A DNA stretch of 11,602 nucleotides from Desulfurococcaceae archaeon UBA285. GTDB lineage: Archaea > Thermoproteota > Thermoprotei_A > Sulfolobales > Desulfurococcaceae. The translations under genes and the position numbers were made by a program. The number at the start of each line of letters is the position of its first letter. The stretch's first letter is position 1. Under the pieces are notes generated by a model that worked only from the letters and a program-made list of their open reading frames with translations, was not told the DNA's origin and ran no database searches. The stretch lies in the NCBI GenBank assembly GCA_002495025.1, contig DADP01000035.1, positions 56,861 through 68,462 on the forward strand, written 5' to 3'. Shown piece after piece: positions 1-7,066 of the stretch.

Positions 1-468
1 GCAACCCTACTAGAGTTTCTCAAAGAAGCCGTTACAAAGGCTCTACTTGAATACTCTATTAGATATCAACCACTTGGCAGAGACTTCAAAAGAATCCATG
101 CACTCTTAGATGTAGTCTACGATATGTACAGAATTGGTAGGTATTGTAGAGAAATAGCATTAACAGATAAATACATTTCAAAACTCAGTGATGAATCCCT
201 CAGGGATTTAGAGGGGCTAATAGAGCTTGCTATTACAGCCTATGAGAATGCATACAAGGCATTCTTCAATGAATGCAGACCATGCGTCAACGTCGTCAAA
301 GAAATCGACGAGAAAATAGATAAGACCTACCTGGATTTCCTCAGAGAAGTAGGTAGCATGCAAGTAGTGAGTAATAAAATAGTCGCTAAAACACTAGTTT
401 TAAGACACATAGAGAGAATAGTTGACCACTCTGAAAACATAGCAAATAAATCCATTAACTCAATGTAG
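1..468 (+). CDS. phoU: PhoU-domain protein, 3' part (left end outside window)
   Basis: The frame is open from the left edge, so the gene is partial. 155 residues are visible, and an internal ATG at 124 is probably not the start because coding continues upstream of it. The visible part is all helical and ends in RHIERIVDHSENIAN, the PhoU helical signature (ERxxDHxxNI) whose acidic residues bind metal clusters in known PhoU structures. An earlier MYRIGRYCREIA at 124-159 is the first, partner copy of that pattern. PhoU proteins are cytoplasmic regulators of phosphate uptake; archaeal members may be fused to an N-terminal DNA-binding domain, which cannot be judged here because the N-terminus is missing. 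No phosphate transporter gene is visible. The protein has a Cys pair (CRPC near 285-296), of unknown meaning. The family call is firm; the exact role is inferred. Confidence 0.72.
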   Translation, partial: ATLLEFLKEAVTKALLEYSIRYQPLGRDFKRIHALLDVVYDMYRIGRYCREIALTDKYISKLSDESLRDLEGLIELAITAYENAYKAFFNECRPCVNVVKEIDEKIDKTYLDFLREVGSMQVVSNKIVAKTLVLRHIERIVDHSENIANKSINSM

Positions 469-495
469 ATAGACTTTTAGATTTATTAGGATGAT

Positions 496-507
496 ACTTT
501 TCTTTTA
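496..507 (+). terminator. T-rich probable terminator after the PhoU-domain gene
   Basis: Two runs of four T separated by a C lie about 30 bases after the PhoU-domain stop codon. Archaeal RNA polymerase stops at such T-rich tracts without a hairpin. No stem is visible before it. The assignment rests on base composition alone. Confidence 0.3.
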
Positions 508-514
508 TTATTGA

Positions 515-570
515 CGGATTGGTGAAGAACTGGCTAGGCCCTGATCTGTGATGTCTCATATACTTCTTGT
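515..570 (+). ncRNA. Possible C/D box guide RNA
   Basis: The spacing of motifs resembles an archaeal C/D box sRNA, which guides 2'-O-methylation of rRNA or tRNA. In order: GTGAAGA (522-528, C box with one mismatch to RTGATGA), a 12-base guide (529-540), a perfect D' box CTGA (541-544), a 3-base spacer, GTGATGT (548-554, C' box with one mismatch), and a second 12-base stretch (555-566). The final D box position (567-570, TTGT) is poor, and no terminal stem is seen. A TATA-like ATTTATTA (481-488) would start transcription near 512-516. The first guide would place the methyl group on the base pairing with A536. No target could be looked up, so this stays a candidate. Confidence 0.25.
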
Positions 571-587
571 ATTTAAATACTTAAATA
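571..587 (+). promoter_or_regulatory. TATA-box promoter of the transglutaminase-like gene
   Basis: An AT-only stretch, ATTTAAATACTTAAATA with one C, lies about 25 bases upstream of the GTG at 604, so transcription should start close to 600. That leaves almost no leader, or a short one that includes GAGGTG at 601-606. Confidence 0.5.
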
Positions 588-603
588 CTAAATTACACTA
601 GAG

Positions 604-1557
604 GTGCTATGCTTGGAGAGATTTGTTTATGTATTAGTGGCGATTCTTTTTCTCGCGCTTCTTGTTTCAATAGTACTAGTAATTGAATTATGGATTGAGA
701 AGAGATCACTAGAAGCAGAGAATAATTTATTGAAAAAACAACTGAATGAAACAGAGAGATATATGTATGAATTATGGGTTAATTACACTAAGCTAGCAGT
801 AGAAAACAAAATGCAATTAGAACACATATACTACTTGGATAAAGTAATAGAAAACTTGACTAGTACACTGAATAATATAACTATTACTCTCTCAGAATAT
901 ACTTCACTACCTCTCTCATTTAAAAGAGTTTTAACACTAGATGAAGTCCTCGCTACTAAATGGTATGTCGAAGCAGCTGGCGTTATTGAGACTAGTCCAT
1001 GGGACTCTTATAGAAACCTCTATATATGGGTATCTTCGAGTATTAGATACACCTATGACCCATTAATTCCTGTTCCATACTGCGAGTTCCTGGCAAATTC
1101 TAGTTGTATACTACGCTACAACATAGTAGACGACTACGTGCAACCACCATCTTATACACTGCTATATAGACAGGGTGACTGCGAAGACATGGCCATATTA
1201 TTATACGCTATGATAAAATACTACGAGTTATTTATTCACAAGTCGGAATACATTGTCTGGATTGCTTCAATAGTGTTTGAAGACTACACGGGACATACTG
1301 CAATTATAATACCAGCTGTCGGTGGAAAAATAGGAGTACTAGACCCTGCTGGAAGATATATGACTATGGATATACACGGCTTGCTAGTAGCAAAACCCGT
1401 TAGAGAGGAACTAGAAAACTACTCGAAGTGGTGGGAGGCTCGTGGAGGTATAAAAACCATTACTCTCTACCGAGTAGACGTTGTAAGCAGGGTATACTAT
1501 ATAGATGCCATGGGCACACTAGAGGAGATAATAGAATATATTGAGTCAACATATTGA
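604..1557 (+). CDS. Membrane-anchored coiled-coil protein with transglutaminase-like domain
   Basis: Residues 6-30 form one hydrophobic membrane segment followed by a charged stop (IEKR). Residues about 31-98 are a predicted coiled coil with several N-glycosylation-type NxT/S sites (NET, NYT, NLT, NIT). Residues 130-260 match the transglutaminase-like/cysteine protease fold: Cys193 in RQGDCEDMAILLYAM, His231 in TGHTAIII and Asp247 in VLDPAG form the expected Cys-His-Asp triad. The domain probably faces outside the cell, anchored by the N-terminus. The substrate is unknown; such domains act as peptidases or amidases. Start choice: GTG 604 may be leaderless, but GAGGTG at 601-606 would equally serve TTG 613, which is 6 bases downstream and would shorten the protein by three residues. 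It converges with the TldE gene, with 8 bases between the stop codons. Confidence 0.7.
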   Translation: MLCLERFVYVLVAILFLALLVSIVLVIELWIEKRSLEAENNLLKKQLNETERYMYELWVNYTKLAVENKMQLEHIYYLDKVIENLTSTLNNITITLSEYTSLPLSFKRVLTLDEVLATKWYVEAAGVIETSPWDSYRNLYIWVSSSIRYTYDPLIPVPYCEFLANSSCILRYNIVDDYVQPPSYTLLYRQGDCEDMAILLYAMIKYYELFIHKSEYIVWIASIVFEDYTGHTAIIIPAVGGKIGVLDPAGRYMTMDIHGLLVAKPVREELENYSKWWEARGGIKTITLYRVDVVSRVYYIDAMGTLEEIIEYIESTY

Positions 1558-1565
1558 AAAAAGAA

Positions 1566-2918
1566 TTATTTACCAGCTACTCTCACGTTTTTGATCCATA
1601 ACGTGGGTGTTGAAGTATTCATTACTGTAACGTTGTCTCTACCAATACCTCCAAGGTTTTGCGATAGCCACTCGTATATATTGCCGCCGATAACCACTCC
1701 TTTTACTGGTTTAACTATTTCTCCGTTTTCAACGAGTAATCCATGTGTAACTGTTGCTTTTACGTTTCCAGTGAAGGGGTCGCTCATCCAGTAGCCAATA
1801 ACCTCGTATACTACAATACCCTTCTTTACATCTCTTATAAAGTCTTCGAGCTCTCCACTACGTGGTTCTAACACGAGATTAGTAAATCCTGGTAGGGGCT
1901 GTGCGGCTGGGTGGCCTCTTAACCCGTTTCCAGTGGACTCGGTGTTCATTCTTCTAGCTGTATAGTAGCTGTGGAGTACTATACTGAATACTCCCTTGTC
2001 TACAACTCTCTTTGTATAAGTAGCTATTCCCTCATCGTCAAAGCCTCTAGAGCCTGTTCCTCCATGTAGTAGTGGATCGTCTATTATTGATACTTCTTCG
2101 CTGAAGACTTTCTCCCTTATTTTATTCTTTAGTGGACTTCTATTTTCCAGTATGTTTAATCCCGAGAATGCCGGTGCGAGACTGTAACTTAGTATTAAAC
2201 CAGTAATAGAGGGCTCGAATACAATGTCGTATTCGCCTGATTCTACAGGTGTTGAATTAAAGAATAATAGTGCTCTCTCACCCGATTCAAGAGCTTCTTT
2301 CTCTGCTTCTCTAGCGTCAAACACGCTTTTTGCATAGGTAAACGAATAGTCTGAGCTACTACCTGCTTTTGAAGTATTTACTACGAGCCATGTCATTAAA
2401 CCAGTTTTCTCGTCTCTTCTAAATACTCCTTTTGAATTAGCAAATAATACTTCTCCAGTAGCTGTGTAGAGCATACCTTCTGTTACCACGACGCTGTCTA
2501 CACCGTGTTTTAATGCTGGTTCTTTGAGTTTGTTTATTGTGTATTCTAGGAATTCTACGATTTCCTCCTCGCTCATAGAAGCTATTTTCTCGTCGCATGC
2601 TACTCTTGTTTTCACGGGTTTAGTGTCTACTGGTAGACCTGGGTAGTGCGGGTCTTCTGGTGAAGACTTTATAATTGAAACGAGTAGGCTTAGTATTCTA
2701 TCAGGGTTTTCGGGGAGGTTGTTGAGTCTAATGGCTCCTGTCTTTCTTCCAATTGATCCCCTTATACCTACATCCATGTCTACAGTGCTTGAAGACTCGA
2801 TTATTCTATCGTTTGCTATTGTAAAACTCCTTGTTTTTGATTTGGCAAGGTATACTTCTAACTCGTCTACTCTGCTTTTTGCTTTCTCTATTAATTTATC
2901 TACTAGGTGTTCTATCAC
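1566..2918 (-). CDS. pmbA: TldE/PmbA-type subunit of the TldD-TldE protease
   Basis: This is the non-metal partner of TldD. TldD/TldE heterodimers are cytoplasmic proteases that cut unfolded or short peptides inside an enclosed cavity; E. coli TldD/E matures microcin B17. The protein is about 450 residues, usual for the family. It shares the TldD fold through its length (compare SIIDDPLLHGGTGSRGFDDEGIATYTK with the matching part of the next gene) but lacks HExxxH: the equivalent stretch is GLILSYSLAPAFSG. The open frame reaches TTG 2933, but GTG 2918 is chosen because a strong GGAGGTG (2925-2931) ends 6 bases before it. It then begins one base after the tldD stop codon (TGA-A-GTG), so the two are almost certainly co-transcribed and translationally coupled. 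The pairing with tldD makes the call firm. Confidence 0.85.
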   Translation of the reverse strand: MIEHLVDKLIEKAKSRVDELEVYLAKSKTRSFTIANDRIIESSSTVDMDVGIRGSIGRKTGAIRLNNLPENPDRILSLLVSIIKSSPEDPHYPGLPVDTKPVKTRVACDEKIASMSEEEIVEFLEYTINKLKEPALKHGVDSVVVTEGMLYTATGEVLFANSKGVFRRDEKTGLMTWLVVNTSKAGSSSDYSFTYAKSVFDAREAEKEALESGERALLFFNSTPVESGEYDIVFEPSITGLILSYSLAPAFSGLNILENRSPLKNKIREKVFSEEVSIIDDPLLHGGTGSRGFDDEGIATYTKRVVDKGVFSIVLHSYYTARRMNTESTGNGLRGHPAAQPLPGFTNLVLEPRSGELEDFIRDVKKGIVVYEVIGYWMSDPFTGNVKATVTHGLLVENGEIVKPVKGVVIGGNIYEWLSQNLGGIGRDNVTVMNTSTPTLWIKNVRVAGK

Positions 2919-2919
2919 T

Positions 2920-4317
2920 TCAACCACCTCCAATGGTAAATCCTCTTACACGTACATGGGGGCCTCCATCTCCAACTCTAACTGTTTGACCAGACTTGCC
3001 ACAACCGCCGAAAACACTTGTTCTTACAACAAGGTCTTTTCCAACCGCGTCTACGTTTCTAAGTGTTTCGAGTATCAAGCCTGAGAGCATTACGCCTTTT
3101 ACTAGTTGTTTTAACTCGCCGTTTTCTACTATGTAGCTTGGGCCGCTTGTAAATGTAAATGCTCCTGTTAACGGGTTTACTTCGCCTCCAAGAGTGCCAC
3201 GGCCTCTTATATAGAGACCATTTTTCATGTCTCTAATCATTTCCTCTGGATCCCAGTCTCGTGGCTCCATATAGGTGTTTGTTTGTCTAACGAGTAGTGG
3301 ATACTTGTAGTTCATAACTCTAGCGTTACCGGTTGGCTCCTGGTTGAGTGCTTTAGCTGTTATGAGGCTGTGGAGGAATCCTTGTAGTACACCGTTTTTA
3401 ACAGTGTATATTTTCCTCTTGGGTGTTCCTTCATCGTCAAATGGAACCCATGCCCCGCCGGGTACTAGTCCGTCATCTATTATCGATACTAGTTCACTAG
3501 CTACTTTTTCTCCTATTCTACCGCCGAGTACGCTTCCACCAGCCATTACAATGTCTCCTTCGCTCGCATGGCCGAATGCTTCGTGTAGCATTAATCCAAC
3601 CATGTCGTTGTCTAATACTATATCGTATCTACCTGGTTTGACGTGTTTTGCTCTAGCTGTTTCTACTACTAGTTTGCACCTCTCTCTAATCCACTCGTTC
3701 CAATCAATAGACTTAATAAACTCCCAGCCAGCAACTGCTGATTCAGCGTCGTTTAGTGATTCATATACTCCTTCAACGTGAGCTATAAGTCTAGCTCCAG
3801 CTCCAATCATTTTTCTATGTGTTTCAACGTAGTCGCCTCTACTAGACACGTAGAGTCTATAGTCGTCTTCATATCCAAACCTCAAGAGACTACTAGCAAC
3901 TCCTTGTATTTCTCTTGTAGTTGTATACATTGTACGCAATAACTCTATTTTCTCAGATATATCGATTAAACCAGGATCTACTTGAAAACTAGATGATAGA
4001 CTAGCCTTGGATATTGGTCTCTCATATAATTCCACTTTAAAAGTGTGTTTTGAAACAGCCTTAGCGAGTTTTAATGCTCGTTCAACTGCTTCTCTAATAG
4101 ATTCTTTATCTAGGCTATTAGTAGACGAGTAACCCACCAAGCCGTTTACAACAACTCTTATACCAACACCCTGGTATTCGTTTACCGTTAGCTCTCTAAC
4201 AACACCGTTGTCTAATACTACTAGTTCACTATGATATCTCTGTATCCTAGCGTCGAGAAAGTCTATTCCTAGCTGCTCGCCCAGTTTTAACAAGTAGTCT
4301 GGATCTATGTGAATCAA
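2920..4317 (-). CDS. tldD: TldD-type zinc metalloprotease
   Basis: The catalytic subunit, 465 residues. The metal motif HEAFGH is at 245-250 (His245, Glu246, His250) within LMLHEAFGHASEGD, and Cys439 in VFGGCGKSGQ fits the third zinc ligand described for E. coli TldD. The N-terminal half carries the substrate-chamber fold (LVVLDNGVVRELTVNEYQGVG, typical of the family). The C-terminus ends in FTIGGG. The start is TTG 4317: an in-frame TGA at 4324-4326 rules out a longer form. A TATA-like sequence at 4335-4345 lies about 24 bases upstream, so the mRNA may be leaderless, in agreement with the lack of a clear ribosome binding site. It probably acts with TldE, whose gene follows immediately, as a broad peptide-degrading enzyme in the cytoplasm; its natural substrate in this organism is unknown. 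Confidence 0.9.
   Translation of the reverse strand: MIHIDPDYLLKLGEQLGIDFLDARIQRYHSELVVLDNGVVRELTVNEYQGVGIRVVVNGLVGYSSTNSLDKESIREAVERALKLAKAVSKHTFKVELYERPISKASLSSSFQVDPGLIDISEKIELLRTMYTTTREIQGVASSLLRFGYEDDYRLYVSSRGDYVETHRKMIGAGARLIAHVEGVYESLNDAESAVAGWEFIKSIDWNEWIRERCKLVVETARAKHVKPGRYDIVLDNDMVGLMLHEAFGHASEGDIVMAGGSVLGGRIGEKVASELVSIIDDGLVPGGAWVPFDDEGTPKRKIYTVKNGVLQGFLHSLITAKALNQEPTGNARVMNYKYPLLVRQTNTYMEPRDWDPEEMIRDMKNGLYIRGRGTLGGEVNPLTGAFTFTSGPSYIVENGELKQLVKGVMLSGLILETLRNVDAVGKDLVVRTSVFGGCGKSGQTVRVGDGGPHVRVRGFTIGGG
2925..2931 (-). promoter_or_regulatory. Ribosome binding site of tldE inside the tldD 3' end
   Basis: GGAGGTG is formed by the codons for the last glycines of TldD (gga ggt ggt tga). 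It lies 6 bases before GTG 2918 and decides the start of tldE against the earlier in-frame TTG 2933, which it would overlap. Confidence 0.6.
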
Positions 4318-4334
4318 GACCGCTCAACCATTAA

Positions 4335-4345
4335 TACAATATACA
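4335..4345 (-). promoter_or_regulatory. TATA-like promoter of tldD-tldE
   Basis: TGTATATTGTA on the - strand is centred about 24 bases before TTG 4317, placing the transcription start at or next to the start codon (leaderless). A second TATA-like TATATAC at about 4367-4373 would give a leader of some 25-30 bases. Confidence 0.4.
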
Positions 4346-4395
4346 AGGATGCTGTAAAAAATACTTGTGTATATAGTAGAAAGCACTCTTGGTTT

Positions 4396-4400
4396 AAAAA
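4396..4400 (-). terminator. T-tract after the anion transporter gene
   Basis: A run of five T on the - strand lies 18 bases after the transporter stop codon; another run of six T is at 4356-4361. They could end the transporter transcript before the tldD promoter. The evidence is composition only. Confidence 0.25.
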
Positions 4401-4417
4401 GAGATTTAGGAGATAGG

Positions 4418-5845
4418 TTATGGTTCAGTTACTGGTATTCCAAGTACTGCTGGTACAATAAACACAGCAAAGAGTGTTGCAATCAACGAAGATGCAATCA
4501 TTAATATAATTCCAGCTTTAGCCATTTCATAGTTTTTAAAGTAGCCATACGAGTATGTTATAGCGTTTGGCGGTGTATTTGCTGGTAGGAGGAAAGCGAA
4601 CGCTGACGACATACCAGCAGCTATAGCTGCTACTACCGGGTTTATACCGAGTCCTTTTGCAATAGCTATTCCTAATGGTACTGCAAAGGATGATGTTGCA
4701 GTTATACTACAAAATACTGTGATTAAGAGAGCAGATAACAAGCTTATTCCAGTAATCATTAGAACAGGGTGTAATCCACTCAAATACCCTGTAACGAAAT
4801 CGCCAATTAGTTTTACTAGTCCTGATTCTTTTAGTCCACCACCAAGTGCCAGTCCACCAGCTACTAGGAAAACCACCCCCCAATCTGTTTTCTCAGAGAC
4901 ATCTCTCCACTCTAAAACACCTATTTTTGGAAATACCAGTGTTATTATAGCTATTAGTGAGACAACATATGTCCAGTCTTTAATGTACTGGGAGGCTATA
5001 GGGTCGCTAATCCAGAGAGCTGCAATTAAGAGGAATAGTATAAGCGCCTTCTTTCTCTCTCCTACTAATCCACCGATCTTTCTCATTTCTTCTTCTATTA
5101 CTCTCCGTCCGCCTTTGATCTCTCTTATTTCTGGTTTAAACATCATTATTAGTTCTAACCAGGCAATAAACACTAGTAGTAGTGCTAGTGGAACGCCCCA
5201 AATCATCCACGTTGTAAACCCTATGTATAATCCCGTTGTTTTCTCGATATTACTTATTGTTATTGGTACTGGTGGAGTTCCTACTGGTGTACCGAGCCCA
5301 CCAATACTTGCCGCGTATGCTACTCCAATCATCATTGCCTTGCCTAGATTGCTCTTTCCTTTCTCTGCGCCGAATAAACCAAGCATTCCAAATGCTATTG
5401 GAGCCATTATCGCAGCTGCAGCTGTATTTGGAATCCACATTGACATAAATGCTGTTGACAACATCATGCCCAGGATTACTCTCTCTGCTTTCTCGCCTGT
5501 AACACTCAGTATTTTCAAGCTAAGATATCTATCTACACCATGCTTCGCGAGGGCTATTGAGAGCACTTCACCGGCAACTATCAATGCTATTACTTTGTCT
5601 GCTACATAGCCATATGCTCTGTCAAATGGGAGAATACCCATTACAACAAGTAATAGTATTATAATAATACCAGTTAACGGTATTGGTACACACTCCGAAG
5701 CCCAGTAAACAACAGCTAATACTATAATCCACAGCATACGCCACGCTTTAACGTCTAGTCCATTGGGCGGTGGCATTATACTAGCAATTAATACCAGTGC
5801 TAATACTGTAATAGCTAGTAGCAAACCACCCCTCTTAGACTCCAT
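4418..5845 (-). CDS. DASS/SLC13-family anion (dicarboxylate-type) transporter
   Basis: An integral membrane protein of about 475 residues with 11 or more hydrophobic segments. The family marks are MWIPNTAAAAIMAPIA (positions 137-152 of the 475-residue form) and LLPANTPPNAITYSYGYF (419-436), the latter corresponding to the DASS signature PxxTPPNAI. Family members import di- and tricarboxylates or sulfate, usually with sodium. Both substrate/sodium motifs are altered: the first SNT reads PNT and the second appears as SIT (in FCSITATSSFAV), so the substrate is unclear. The frame is open to ATG 5878, but ATG 5845 is preferred: AGGTG lies 7 bases upstream of it, and the TATA box at 5883-5890 would start transcription near 5860, after the first ATG. 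It is separated from tldD by 100 bases that hold a T-tract and a promoter, so it is probably a separate unit. Confidence 0.82.
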   Translation of the reverse strand: MESKRGGLLLAITVLALVLIASIMPPPNGLDVKAWRMLWIIVLAVVYWASECVPIPLTGIIIILLLVVMGILPFDRAYGYVADKVIALIVAGEVLSIALAKHGVDRYLSLKILSVTGEKAERVILGMMLSTAFMSMWIPNTAAAAIMAPIAFGMLGLFGAEKGKSNLGKAMMIGVAYAASIGGLGTPVGTPPVPITISNIEKTTGLYIGFTTWMIWGVPLALLLVFIAWLELIMMFKPEIREIKGGRRVIEEEMRKIGGLVGERKKALILFLLIAALWISDPIASQYIKDWTYVVSLIAIITLVFPKIGVLEWRDVSEKTDWGVVFLVAGGLALGGGLKESGLVKLIGDFVTGYLSGLHPVLMITGISLLSALLITVFCSITATSSFAVPLGIAIAKGLGINPVVAAIAAGMSSAFAFLLPANTPPNAITYSYGYFKNYEMAKAGIILMIASSLIATLFAVFIVPAVLGIPVTEP

Positions 5846-5882
5846 AAATAGACACCTGAATAAAACATAGAAATACATTGAG

Positions 5883-5890
5883 TATATAAA
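5883..5890 (-). promoter_or_regulatory. TATA box of the anion transporter gene
   Basis: TTTATATA on the - strand predicts transcription from about 5858-5863. This leaves AGGTG in the leader of ATG 5845 and excludes ATG 5878 as the start. Confidence 0.55.
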
Positions 5891-5900
5891 TACACATATT

Positions 5901-6034
5901 GGAAACCCTTCACAGGAAACATAATCTCTTTCAAATTACATTCATGGTTTTACGCGTGAAGCATAAATACAAAGATACAATACCCCAAATACCATGATCA
6001 TCTCTGTTTCCTTCGATCACGGTTTCTCTTGATG
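5901..6034. repeat. Repeated GGAAAC/GTTTCC hexamers in the transporter-HPr spacer
   Basis: GGAAAC occurs at 5901-5906 and 5915-5920 (period 14). Its reverse complement GTTTCC is at 6006-6011, and a related GTTTCTCTTGATG starts at 6022, 16 bases after GTTTCCTTCGATC (9 of 13 bases equal). An 8-base palindrome ATGATCAT lies at 5994-6001. These could be operator half-sites for the two divergent genes, but the match is short and may be chance. Apart from the two promoters, nothing else was seen in the spacer 5879-6138. Confidence 0.2.
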
Positions 6035-6086
6035 CTATACTATTTTTTCTGTGTATATGTGTATATTAAATTAAATCCGGTAGAAT

Positions 6087-6097
6087 TATTTATTAAC
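6087..6097 (+). promoter_or_regulatory. TATA-like promoter of the HPr gene
   Basis: TTATTTATTAA predicts a transcription start near 6118 and a leader of about 20 bases containing GAGGCG (6126-6131), 7 bases before ATG 6139. Confidence 0.4.
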
Positions 6098-6138
6098 TTA
6101 GTAGTTACTTATAAGGACATTAAGCAGAGGCGTTTTAT

Positions 6139-6411
6139 ATGAAAATAGCAGAGGTAAAACTACTCAATAAATCGGGTTTACATGCAAGACCGGCTGCTAG
6201 ATTTGTTCAATTAGTATCGAAATTCAAATCAACTATAGAAGTCTGCAAGAAAGAAAAATGTGTTAATGCTAAGAATATTTTACAAGTATTATCCCTTGGT
6301 ATAGATTTCGGGGATGTAATAATACTTAAAATAAACGGAGAAGATGAAGAACAAGCTTATAATGAGATCTTAAATCTTCTATTAAAAGTTTTACCAGAAG
6401 AAGATCGATAA
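6139..6411 (+). CDS. ptsH: PTS phosphocarrier protein HPr
   Basis: A 90-residue protein, the usual HPr size. NKSGLHARPAARFVQ puts the phosphorylated histidine at exactly His15, with Arg17 next to it, as in bacterial HPr. The second family block, NAKNILQVLSLGIDFGD, has Asn46 where Gram-positive HPr has the regulatory Ser46, so control by HPr kinase is not expected. HPr takes phosphate from phosphoenolpyruvate via EI and passes it to EIIA in the cytoplasm. Two cysteines, Cys36 and Cys41 (CKKEKC), are unusual for HPr and could form a disulfide or a redox switch; this is speculation. GAGGCG lies 7 bases before the ATG. The EIIA, EIIB and EIIC genes lie within 4.2 kb, which supports a working system. 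Confidence 0.93.
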   Translation: MKIAEVKLLNKSGLHARPAARFVQLVSKFKSTIEVCKKEKCVNAKNILQVLSLGIDFGDVIILKINGEDEEQAYNEILNLLLKVLPEEDR

Positions 6412-7029
6412 TTCAATTCCTTATTATTAATGAGCAAATTCGATATTTCCCCTGAAATAATTATTTACCGATATAAATTCTCTCTATGCAATCATTCCTA
6501 TAAGGTCTTATGTAATTTCTCTCAAAGATCAATCGTGGATTTGGTTTTCCAAGTATGTATTTACAAACCTGTTCCGATACAACTCTACAACCGTACATAA
6601 TATCCATATTAAAGCTAAGTGCTAGTTTAAGTATTGAAATGGATTTTTGATATAATGGTAATTCACGATCTGAAACTCCAACCAACTCAACATCCTTTAT
6701 ATGTAAACGTAGAAAAACATAGTAGAAAACCTTAGGGAATTCTCCAACAATTTTACTCTCCTCGGTTTCAAAGCCTAGAAGAAGACAAGAATGCAGAAAC
6801 CACCTAGAGCAATGTAGACCACTACTTTACCTAGAATGAGTTTAAGTAATTTTGTGTAGAATGAACACGTTTACAACATTGTTAATTCTTGTCAACCCAT
6901 ACCTACACTTTACATCAAGGTCTTTAATTAACTTAAACACAAGAATTCTTCTCTTAAGACAAATGGAAATGCACTTTCTAAAACTCTTAGAACCCCACGC
7001 TAATAGACTAGTACATAGAGATCTTTTAG
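6412..7029. other. Stretch without a convincing intact gene
   Basis: This AT-rich stretch between HPr and NagA holds a long open but start-poor frame on the - strand (listed separately) and, on the - strand between about 6870 and 6766, a frame ending in a membrane-segment-like peptide (KVVVYIALGGFCILVFF, then stop) that has no usable start codon. A + strand frame of 69 codons (6852-7061) has a poorly protein-like composition and runs into the nagA promoter. It looks like the remains of one or more decayed genes. Confidence 0.4.
6461..6829 (-). pseudogene. Unidentified gene remnant (open frame with no proper start)
   Basis: The - strand frame is open from a TAA at 6827-6829 down to the stop at 6461-6463, about 122 codons. 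The first ordinary start is TTG 6685, which would give 74 residues with no ribosome binding site seen. The codons upstream of that TTG read like protein too (FYYVFLRLHIKDVELVG joins smoothly to GVSDRELPLYQKS), which suggests the 3' part of a longer protein whose 5' part is lost or frameshifted. The tail contains YGCRVVSEQVCKYILG and RNDCIERIYIG. I do not recognise the family. A short intact gene from TTG 6685, with a TATA-like stretch near 6693-6706, cannot be excluded. Confidence 0.35.
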
Positions 7030-7031
7030 AT

Positions 7032-7040
7032 AAAATATAT
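7032..7040 (+). promoter_or_regulatory. TATA box of nagA
   Basis: AAAATATAT ends about 26 bases before GTG 7067, the spacing expected for a leaderless transcript that begins at the start codon. It also shows that the in-frame TTG at 7040 cannot be the start, because that codon overlaps the box. Confidence 0.5.
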
Positions 7041-7066
7041 TGCCTATTAAAACCATACTAGCATTA

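Noticed and set aside
4719..5609. 296-codon + strand frame opposite the anion transporter
   Set aside because: It is the antisense of a clear multi-membrane-segment transporter gene and its residues match no expected pattern; it is a shadow of the real gene.
6852..7061. 69-codon + strand frame before nagA
   Set aside because: It has no ribosome binding site, overlaps the nagA TATA box and has an unconvincing protein composition; a chance open frame in AT-rich DNA is more likely.
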